Assembly (NCBI RefSeq): GCF_047731265.1
Contig: NZ_CP159835.1
Coordinates: forward strand, 558,001 to 622,000
Reading direction: 5' to 3'
Origin: Patiriisocius sp047731265
Lineage (GTDB): Bacteria; Bacteroidota; Bacteroidia; Flavobacteriales; Flavobacteriaceae
Length of the DNA stretch: 64,000 nt
Under the pieces are notes generated by a model that was given only the letters and a program-made list of their open reading frames with translations, was not told the origin of the DNA and searched no databases. Both the position numbers and the translations under genes were made by a program. Below are positions 34,035 through 40,539 of the stretch, piece by piece (within the stretch, counting starts at the first letter, position 1; every line of letters begins with the position of its first letter).

Positions 34035-34868
34035 TTACATTCCTCCGTAAACTTCAATAAAAACTCCACTTTTTCCTTTTTTCCCTTTTCGGTCTTCAAA
34101 CTGTTCTTGCATTTCTTTGTTTTTCTGATCTTGAATTTCATTAAATTTTTCTTGTGAAACTCTCTTTCCTTTTGTTGGCTTATCAGTCTGAACACCCTCT
34201 TTAGGATTCAACACAATTTTTGAACATAATATCGTTAGCTCACCGTCATTTACTTCAAGTACAAGTCCTGGCAATCCATAATAATCGTCTGGTCCATGTT
34301 GAATAGGAATTGATGGCGTATACCATACCGTAGTAGTAACTTCTTTTTCACTATCCTCGTATGCTCCTTTTTCCTCGTTAAACACTCTGTCTTTTTGCGT
34401 CTTCGTTTTTGTTGCTTTAAAGCATACGTGCTGCCCTATATTTTTTGTTTCCTTTACCAGAACCCAGTCTTGATCTTTAATCGCATCTTCAATTAGGAAC
34501 TCTTTACCCATTATTTCGGAAGCTTGAGCATAAGTTTTTTCTTTTATGTTTCGATATACTAAATCACTACCGCCAGAAAACAATATCTGCATTCCGGAAC
34601 CAACAGATGGAGGCGCAAGAGATTCCTCTTCCTCATATAAAGACTCCGTATTTGTAAAATTAAGTGTGAATGTTTTTTGAAACTGCTTTTTCATTTGATC
34701 ACGAATACCTTTCATCATCGCATCGTCTATTTCAGATTCTTTGCTGTCATCGTCAGGAAGATCAAAACTGCGATCTGTTTTATAGGTTGCGATCCCGTTA
34801 AACTCTTGAGCGATTGCTGTGCTTATTGCCAATACAAGTGCGAGAACTAGTGTGATAATTGTTTTCAT
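34035..34868 (-). CDS. GLPGLI-family protein
   Basis: 277 residues. Signal peptide (MKTIITLVLALVLAISTAIA), then the family hallmark YGLPGLVLEVNDG (about residues 200-212) after VWYTPSIPIQHGPDDY. The C-terminal ~50 residues are highly charged (DKPTKGKRVSQEKFNEIQ, then KNKEMQEQFEDRKGKKGK), probably a surface-exposed helix. GLPGLI proteins often neighbour TonB/beta-barrel outer-membrane proteins in Bacteroidota; their biochemical function is not known. The barrel protein gene follows 110 bp downstream. Confidence 0.9.
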   Translation of the reverse strand: MKTIITLVLALVLAISTAIAQEFNGIATYKTDRSFDLPDDDSKESEIDDAMMKGIRDQMKKQFQKTFTLNFTNTESLYEEEESLAPPSVGSGMQILFSGGSDLVYRNIKEKTYAQASEIMGKEFLIEDAIKDQDWVLVKETKNIGQHVCFKATKTKTQKDRVFNEEKGAYEDSEKEVTTTVWYTPSIPIQHGPDDYYGLPGLVLEVNDGELTILCSKIVLNPKEGVQTDKPTKGKRVSQEKFNEIQDQKNKEMQEQFEDRKGKKGKSGVFIEVYGGM

Positions 34869-34987
34869 AATTCTAAAATTTTAATTATTCAATCGTTTTT
34901 CTTTTTAAGGCACATTTGCAAAATCTTTAAAATGTCTGAAGTCATAAGTGTACACCGCAAAAATGCTCTTATTACTCAAAAACAACA

Positions 34988-35013
34988 GTTAACGAACGTT
35001 AACGTGTGTTAAC
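34988..35013. promoter_or_regulatory. Three GTTAAC boxes at exact 10-bp spacing
   Basis: GTTAAC occurs at 34988-34993, 34998-35003 and 35008-35013, i.e. once per helical turn, in the intergenic region between the GLPGLI gene and the histidine kinase gene (ATG 35053). This is the layout of OmpR/PhoB-type response-regulator half-sites, and such a regulator is encoded here. Confidence 0.5.
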
Positions 35014-35052
35014 CTACTTGTAAGACAAGCAATTAAGGCTGTTATTTGCACT

Positions 35053-36567
35053 ATGCAAGAACGACACTACAAAACAATCCTATACTTTATTATAGCCGCG
35101 ATAATGGGAACCCTCGCGATACAAGGCTACTGGAATTACAAAAATTTTGAGGCTGGAAAGCAACAATTAATTAATGATGTGCAGGTAAGTTTAGACAATG
35201 CTGTTAACAATTATTATGCAACGAAAACTGAGGAACGGTTTCGTGAATTTACCTTTGTGGAGGAGTTAAAATCTGCAGATTCCATTGTAAACAGATTTAG
35301 GAATGATAGTCTATTCAATGGATTAAAGAAGGTTGATTCTATTTCTTCAACGATAGAAACCGATGTAACTATTTTTATTGATTTTGAAGGGGATGGGAAT
35401 TTAACTCCTAGAATACTCAAGAAAGACACTAAAGCTAGCGCAGATAATCTTTATAAGATTTTCAAACTAAAAGATTCAATTAGCGATAATTTTTTTAGTA
35501 TTGAAAATAAAAATGACTCCCTATTTAAACATCCTTTAGCAGAGCTTACCTCCCAAGTAATGTATGCTATGGCTGCTAAAAAAGTAGATTTAAAAGCGAT
35601 CGACATTCTCTTAATGAAAGAATTTAATCGAAAAAATATTTATATAAATTTTAGTTTGTTTTTTCAAAACTCCTTTGGAGAAGATCAACGTAGCGGATAC
35701 ATTTCTGATACCAGGTCCTATTTAAGCACCCAATCTAGTAGTGCATTTTTACCAAAACAGTCCTTTTTACAAATTAACTTCTCAAATGTACCTGAGACTG
35801 TATTAAAGAGAAATATCATAGGGATATTAACTTCTTTGCTTTTTGTTATCGCTATTACAGGATGTCTTTTGTACCTCCTAAAGGTAATAAAAAACCAAAA
35901 ACAGCTTGCTGAAGTGAAAAACGATCTTATTAGTAACATCACACACGAATTTAAAACACCGTTAGCAACTATAGGTGCTGCTATGGAAGGTATTCAACTA
36001 TTCAATAAAGACAATGATATTGAAAAAACGCAACGCTATGCGAAAGTGAGCGCTACACAGGTCAACAAATTGACGATCATGGTGGAAAAATTGCTTGAAA
36101 CCGCGACACTTGACAGTGAAAATCTTGAACTCAATATAGAAGAAACAGATCTTGTCCGACTCTTAGAAATAGCGACAACAAAAGAGGCCGTATCGGCTAG
36201 CGACAAAGATGTTTCTTTTACAACCACTGCAACGTCATTAACCTATCCCGTTGATCCATTTCATTTTGAAAATGCATTGAATAATTTAATTGACAATGCA
36301 CTAAAATACGGTGGAGATGCCATTGAAGTTTCCATAACAAGAACCAAGAGTGTGATAGAAATCATCATTTCTGACAACGGAAACGAGCTAACAACGACTC
36401 AAAGCAAGCAAATATTTGAGAAATTTTATCGCGTACCCAAAGGGAATACGCACGATATAAAAGGGTTTGGAATTGGATTATATTACACAAAAACCATTAT
36501 TAAAAAACACGGCGGCACTATTGACGTCCAAGTAAAACCAACTACTTTTAAAATAAGCCTATCCTAA
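35053..36567 (+). CDS. Sensor histidine kinase
   Basis: 504 residues. An N-terminal membrane span (about 9-27, TILYFIIAAIMGTLAIQGYW), a ~220-residue extracytoplasmic region, a second span (about 255-278, IGILTSLLFVIAITGCLLYL), then the HisKA domain with the phospho-accepting His298 in NITHEFKTPLATIG and the ATPase domain with NLIDNALKYGG (N box), ISDNGNE (G1) and GFGIGLYYTK (G2). It overlaps the response-regulator gene by one base (TAATG). The divergent GLPGLI/barrel genes suggest an envelope signal. Confidence 0.93.
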   Translation: MQERHYKTILYFIIAAIMGTLAIQGYWNYKNFEAGKQQLINDVQVSLDNAVNNYYATKTEERFREFTFVEELKSADSIVNRFRNDSLFNGLKKVDSISSTIETDVTIFIDFEGDGNLTPRILKKDTKASADNLYKIFKLKDSISDNFFSIENKNDSLFKHPLAELTSQVMYAMAAKKVDLKAIDILLMKEFNRKNIYINFSLFFQNSFGEDQRSGYISDTRSYLSTQSSSAFLPKQSFLQINFSNVPETVLKRNIIGILTSLLFVIAITGCLLYLLKVIKNQKQLAEVKNDLISNITHEFKTPLATIGAAMEGIQLFNKDNDIEKTQRYAKVSATQVNKLTIMVEKLLETATLDSENLELNIEETDLVRLLEIATTKEAVSASDKDVSFTTTATSLTYPVDPFHFENALNNLIDNALKYGGDAIEVSITRTKSVIEIIISDNGNELTTTQSKQIFEKFYRVPKGNTHDIKGFGIGLYYTKTIIKKHGGTIDVQVKPTTFKISLS

Positions 36568-37250
36568 TGAGTAACGCACCAAAAATACTACTCGCCGAAG
36601 ACGAACCAGCACTGGGAATGATTGTCAAGGAAAGTCTAGAAACCAAGGGCTTTTGCGTTACACATTGTCTAGACGGCGAAGAAGCACTAGCGCAATTTAA
36701 AAACAATGATATTGATGCGCTCTTACTAGATGTAATGATGCCTAAAAAAGACGGCTTCACGCTAGCGAAAGAAATACGAGAAATAGACTCACAAGTCCCG
36801 ATCCTATTTTTAACGGCAAAATCACAGACAAAAGATGTGGTAGAGGGTTTTGAAAGTGGCGGAAACGATTACTTAAAAAAGCCTTTTAGCATGGAAGAGC
36901 TCATCGTGCGTATTAACAGCCTACTGAAACGCAAAGAACTTCAAAATCATCAAACCGAAATAGCAATAGGTGACTATACCTTCCAGTTTAAAAAGCAAAC
37001 CCTCCAATTTAAAAATGAGGAAATCATAGCGCTTACGCATCGCGAAGCACACTTATTATTTCATTTAAACACTAATAAAAACGAGGTCCTAGACCGCTCC
37101 ACAATCCTAAATAAACTTTGGAATAACGACGACTTCTTCAGCGCCCGAAGTATGGACGTCTTTATTTCTAAATTAAGAAAGAAACTAAAACAAGATGACC
37201 GTATCCAAATAATTAATGTTCGAGGTTTTGGGTATAAATTAGTGTATTGA
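36567..37250 (+). CDS. OmpR-family response regulator
   Basis: 227 residues. Receiver domain with the acidic pocket (LLAEDEPALG), phospho-acceptor Asp55 in LLLDVMMPKKDG and the conserved Lys in FLTAKSQ; a trans_reg_C winged helix (about 130-227) with ALTHREAHLLFHL, MDVFISKLRKKLKQD and VRGFGYKL. It is the partner of the preceding kinase by overlap. A second, decaying copy of its last ~114 bp lies 88 bp downstream. Confidence 0.95.
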   Translation: MSNAPKILLAEDEPALGMIVKESLETKGFCVTHCLDGEEALAQFKNNDIDALLLDVMMPKKDGFTLAKEIREIDSQVPILFLTAKSQTKDVVEGFESGGNDYLKKPFSMEELIVRINSLLKRKELQNHQTEIAIGDYTFQFKKQTLQFKNEEIIALTHREAHLLFHLNTNKNEVLDRSTILNKLWNNDDFFSARSMDVFISKLRKKLKQDDRIQIINVRGFGYKLVY

Positions 37251-37278
37251 AATTCCGGAGTTGTCTGGTGCTTGTTCT

Positions 37279-37311
37279 AAAAAAACAAAACTTTTTCTGT
37301 TTGTTTTTTTT
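37279..37311 (+). terminator. Weak A/T-rich terminator after the two-component pair
   Basis: AAAAAAACAAA (37279-37289) pairs with TTTGTTTTTTT (37300-37310), with loop and T-tail; it lies 28 bp after the response-regulator stop. Confidence 0.4.
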
Positions 37312-37341
37312 AAAACTTAGCGTTTTAACCTACTTATCGTT

Positions 37342-37456
37342 AGCGCCCGAAGTATGAACGTCTTTATTTCTAAATTGAGAAAGAGACTAAAACAAGATGA
37401 CCGTATCCAAATAATTAATATTTTGAGGTTTTGGGTATAAATTAGTGTGTTGAAAT
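37342..37456 (+). pseudogene. Duplicated 3' end of the response-regulator gene
   Basis: 115 bp that repeat 37140-37253 with a handful of substitutions and a one-base insertion, covering the DNA-recognition helix through the stop codon (AGCGCCCGAAGTATG...ATTAGTGT.TTGAAAT). It has no start and is not a gene. The rest of the 365-bp spacer is AT-rich. Confidence 0.85.
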
Positions 37457-37560
37457 AATTTTCGGTTTTCGAAATACGATATGCGATTTTTTGAGTTTAA
37501 TGTGTGCTTATGGCTTTTCGACCTGTTGCGGGAAAAAACTTTCTTTAGATGTAACTTTAG

Positions 37561-37597
37561 GCACCTTTAACTTTAGCTTACTTTAGGTGCTTTTTTT
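37561..37597. terminator. Hairpin with T-run before the 267-aa gene
   Basis: GCACCT (37561-37566) pairs with AGGTGC (37585-37590), with extra A-T pairing possible, followed by seven T. It may end transcripts from the two-component region. Confidence 0.4.
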
Positions 37598-37615
37598 GAG
37601 TACCTTGCTTTTTAT

Positions 37616-38419
37616 ATGAAGTGCATATTATTTTTATTCTTATTCATCGCTCAATGCAGTTTGAGTCAGACCTTAGTTGAAACTACCCTTTTGACTGCAA
37701 ACACATTTGTAGGTTTTGATTCTTTTAAAAACTTGTACTCTATTAACGGTATGGTCCTCTATAAAGAAGGGCCTTTAGGTACATTTGAGTTTACAGATTT
37801 TCAATTGGGGAATATTACTTCCGTAGATATTATAAACCCTTTAAATATCGTTGTGTTTTATAAAGACACTAATATCGTTTTACTGTTAGATAATAGACTC
37901 AATCAAATTGAATATATTAATTTTAATACTACACAAGAATTCATTAATGTAGGAGCGGCAAGCAATGCAGGAGGAAATAAACTTTGGATTTTTGATACAG
38001 ACTTACAACAACTTGAAACCTACAATTATCGAACACAACAAAAAATCATTATCTCCCAACCCATTGCCGAAAAGTTTATAAATATTGCCAGTAATTTTAA
38101 TTACTGTTATGTTTTAACAAATGTTGGTGTACAAAGTTTTACGCTTTTTGGCGGCATAGCCGAAACAATTAACTTTGAAGACGCAGTTGACATAGAACAA
38201 AATAATGATGCGGTACTGCTGGTTCGAGAAAATGTATTGTTTCAACTTTCAGAATCTAAAATCCGAAAGAACAAAAATGTTTCAAAAGAAGAGCTTCACA
38301 TTGAAACCATAAAAACTCCTGAAATAAGTATTCAAGATTTGCAGCTAACGCGAGATTTCTTGTATATTTATGACGGAAAAAACCTTCACACTTTTTCTAT
38401 TAATCAATCTAAGAAATAA
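37616..38419 (+). CDS. Exported protein of unknown function, upstream of deoxynucleoside kinase
   Basis: 267 residues. A signal peptide (MKCILFLFLFIAQCSLSQ) is followed by a sequence of short beta-rich repeats without Cys-rich or catalytic motifs (e.g. SFKNLYSINGMVLYK, NIVLLLDNRLNQIEYINF, NKLWIFDTDLQQLETYN), suggesting a beta-propeller-like fold. The deoxynucleoside kinase gene follows after 5 bp, so the two share a transcript, although a functional link is not obvious. I do not recognise a named family. Confidence 0.7.
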   Translation: MKCILFLFLFIAQCSLSQTLVETTLLTANTFVGFDSFKNLYSINGMVLYKEGPLGTFEFTDFQLGNITSVDIINPLNIVVFYKDTNIVLLLDNRLNQIEYINFNTTQEFINVGAASNAGGNKLWIFDTDLQQLETYNYRTQQKIIISQPIAEKFINIASNFNYCYVLTNVGVQSFTLFGGIAETINFEDAVDIEQNNDAVLLVRENVLFQLSESKIRKNKNVSKEELHIETIKTPEISIQDLQLTRDFLYIYDGKNLHTFSINQSKK

Positions 38420-38424
38420 CAAGT

Positions 38425-39039
38425 ATGCACGTTGCCATTGCAGGGAATATTGGATCTGGAAAAACTACGCTAACCCGATTATTAGCCAAACATTACAAAT
38501 GGAAACCTCATTATGAAGACGTAGAGGACAATCCTTATTTAGATGACTTTTACAATTCTATGGAGCGCTGGTCTTTCAACTTGCAGATCTATTTTTTAAA
38601 CAGTCGCTTTAGACAAATTCTTGATATTAGAGACAGTGGCAAAAACATTATTCAAGATCGCACTATTTATGAAGACGCTTACATCTTTGCACCCAATTTA
38701 CACGCTATGGGTTTAATGACTAATCGTGACTTTAAAAATTATCGATCTCTTTTTGATCTTATGGAAAGTGTTACTGAAGGTCCGGATCTTCTAATTTATT
38801 TACGAAGTTCTATTCCCAACCTTGTAAATCAAATTCATAAACGTGGTCGTGAATATGAAAACTCCATTAGTATTGATTATTTAAGCCGCCTTAATGAAAG
38901 ATACGAAGCTTGGGTGACTACCTATGATAAGGGAAACATTATTATTCTTGATGTGGACACCCTTAATTTTGTTGATAATCCCGAAGACTTAGGGCAGGTA
39001 ATTAGCAAGATAGACGCAGAAATTAATGGGTTGTTTTAA
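38425..39039 (+). CDS. Deoxynucleoside kinase
   Basis: 204 residues. P-loop GNIGSGKTT (about 7-15), the substrate-binding EDVEDNPYLDDFYNS region, IIQDRTIYEDAYIFA with the catalytic E/D-R-x pattern and a LID with HKRGREYE. It belongs to the dNK/dGK-dCK family that phosphorylates salvaged deoxynucleosides. It is translated just after the exported 267-aa protein. Confidence 0.9.
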   Translation: MHVAIAGNIGSGKTTLTRLLAKHYKWKPHYEDVEDNPYLDDFYNSMERWSFNLQIYFLNSRFRQILDIRDSGKNIIQDRTIYEDAYIFAPNLHAMGLMTNRDFKNYRSLFDLMESVTEGPDLLIYLRSSIPNLVNQIHKRGREYENSISIDYLSRLNERYEAWVTTYDKGNIIILDVDTLNFVDNPEDLGQVISKIDAEINGLF

Positions 39040-39118
39040 TGCGATTAGCTAAAATCTATATCCCTAAAAGTCACTGTTTAATTTAACAAAAAAAAAAACA
39101 ATAATATTCTTTTTTTAC

Positions 39119-39126
39119 TACCTTTG
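39119..39126 (+). promoter_or_regulatory. Probable promoter -7 box TACCTTTG of the first lipoprotein gene
   Basis: Perfect TAnnTTTG match ending 27 bp before the ATG at 39154. The region upstream is A/T tracts with no clear -33 TTG. Confidence 0.5.
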
Positions 39127-39153
39127 ACCTTATACATTAACAAAAAACAAAAT

Positions 39154-39696
39154 ATGAAACACTTAAAATTTTTATTGATTCTTTCCCTGACGGTTACATT
39201 ATTTTCTTGTGACAGTGACGACGACGGTGGTGTTATAGTTGCTCCTTCACCTAATGCAGATTTATTAGGAACTTGGACAGGAACCTCTATTACTGGAGGT
39301 ATAACTGGAAACACAGTAGATTCTAGTGACAATTCAAACGTACCCTATTCAGGAACTATTGTTGGTAGTAATTTAAATTTCACCATTACCTTTACAGAAA
39401 CTCCTAATAACCTTACTTCACAAGGTACTTTTGACGTTACAGCTTCAATAGTGACAGGTGGTCAAACCCAAACAATTACGAATAGTGGTGAGACATTCCT
39501 AGATGTTAGTCCCGCTGCGTGGACAAGAAGCGCAACAACATTAACCATTACAGATAATGGTGTAACCGAGAGCTTTTCATTATCAATTAATGGTGCTTCG
39601 ATGACGCTGTCTAAGTCGGAAACGGATACTGATATGGATGGCACAGAAACTAATACTTCAACAACAATCACGACAGCAACATTTGCAAAGCAGTAA
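39154..39696 (+). CDS. Small secreted lipoprotein (first of two paralogues)
   Basis: 180 residues from the ATG at 39154 (MKHLKFLLILSL); the frame extends 30 bp upstream only to a TTG inside the promoter box. Lipobox TVTLFSC followed by DSDDDGG, the acidic run after the lipidated Cys that in Bacteroidota matches a surface-export signal. The mature part is Thr/Ser-rich with LLGTWTGTSITGG near the start, suggesting a lipocalin-like beta-barrel of the type often annotated DUF/lipocalin-like. Function unknown. The next gene is a probable paralogue. Confidence 0.8.
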   Translation: MKHLKFLLILSLTVTLFSCDSDDDGGVIVAPSPNADLLGTWTGTSITGGITGNTVDSSDNSNVPYSGTIVGSNLNFTITFTETPNNLTSQGTFDVTASIVTGGQTQTITNSGETFLDVSPAAWTRSATTLTITDNGVTESFSLSINGASMTLSKSETDTDMDGTETNTSTTITTATFAKQ

Positions 39697-39765
39697 ACAT
39701 TGTTTTTTTAAATAGTAGAAACTGTAGGTACATATACAAGATAATAGAATCACGAAAATTATAAT

Positions 39766-39797
39766 AAAAAACCTGCCTCAACTGGCAGGTTTTTTTT
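39766..39797 (+). terminator. Rho-independent terminator after the first lipoprotein
   Basis: ACCTGCC pairs with GGCAGGT around TCAACT, with flanking A-run and a run of eight T. Confidence 0.85.
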
Positions 39798-39940
39798 GTG
39801 GCTGAAAACTAAATTTATAGCAGGTATCATAAATAATCCTACTCCTATTTCATCACATTTTGATATAATTTACAACAAAAACTATATCCTTCTCTCGTTT
39901 TTTAATATCATTGCTCGAATTTGAATTAAAAAAACTAGAT

Positions 39941-40438
39941 ATGAAAAACCTCAAAACCTTATTAATACTTTCAATGGCAATTACATTATTTTCTTGTGGA
40001 AATGATGACGACGGAGACACAACAACGGTAGTTGGAGTTGAAGGAACTTGGAGAGCAACTGCTATTTCTGGATCAGGAATAAGAACTACAATCCTAAATG
40101 GCATGGATTTTATGGAAAACTTAATGGTCTCCAGCTTAAATGAAGATCTAGTGATTTCCTTTGATAGAAACACTGATATCGTTTCTGTTACTGGTAGTTT
40201 TGAACTAAGCTATGTTGTACCATCAGAAACCTTTTTAAGAGACAGTAGCTTTCCAAACGGAACATACAGCACTAACTCAAGTAATACGGCGTTAACAATA
40301 ACCAATAGCGATGGAAATAACGAATTTACAATTGCGACACTTAATGCAACTCAATTAATACTAACGCGCAATTTTACTGAAACTGCTGGTAATATTTCAG
40401 ACACCTACACTTTATCTTATACTTTTGACAGAATGTAA
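39941..40438 (+). CDS. Small secreted lipoprotein (second of two paralogues)
   Basis: 165 residues from the ATG at 39941 (MKNLKTLLILSM). Lipobox AITLFSC followed by GNDDDGDTT (acidic surface-export-like motif), then VEGTWRATAISGSG, parallel to the LLGTWTGTSITGG of the previous gene. The mature sequence shows alternating beta strands ending in YTLSYTFDRM. The two genes probably arose by tandem duplication and diverged. Function unknown. Confidence 0.78.
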   Translation: MKNLKTLLILSMAITLFSCGNDDDGDTTTVVGVEGTWRATAISGSGIRTTILNGMDFMENLMVSSLNEDLVISFDRNTDIVSVTGSFELSYVVPSETFLRDSSFPNGTYSTNSSNTALTITNSDGNNEFTIATLNATQLILTRNFTETAGNISDTYTLSYTFDRM

Positions 40439-40486
40439 TTTTTAGTTTGAGCTAATTTAATTTTCATTCGATACGTACTAAAACTT

Positions 40487-40514
40487 AAAAACCCCGCCAA
40501 AAGGCAGGGTTTTT
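40487..40514. terminator. Bidirectional terminator between lipoprotein and membrane pyrophosphatase
   Basis: AAAAACCCCGCC and GGCAGGGTTTTT pair with one mismatch around AAAA; it can serve both convergent genes. Confidence 0.8.
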
Positions 40515-40539
40515 AATATTGTTAACGTGTGGTAAGGCC

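Noticed and set aside
40521..40536. GTTAACGTGTGGTAAG near the hppA stop, resembling the GTTAAC boxes at 34988-35013
   Set aside because: Only one exact box, located at the 3' end of convergent genes where an operator is unlikely; probably coincidence.
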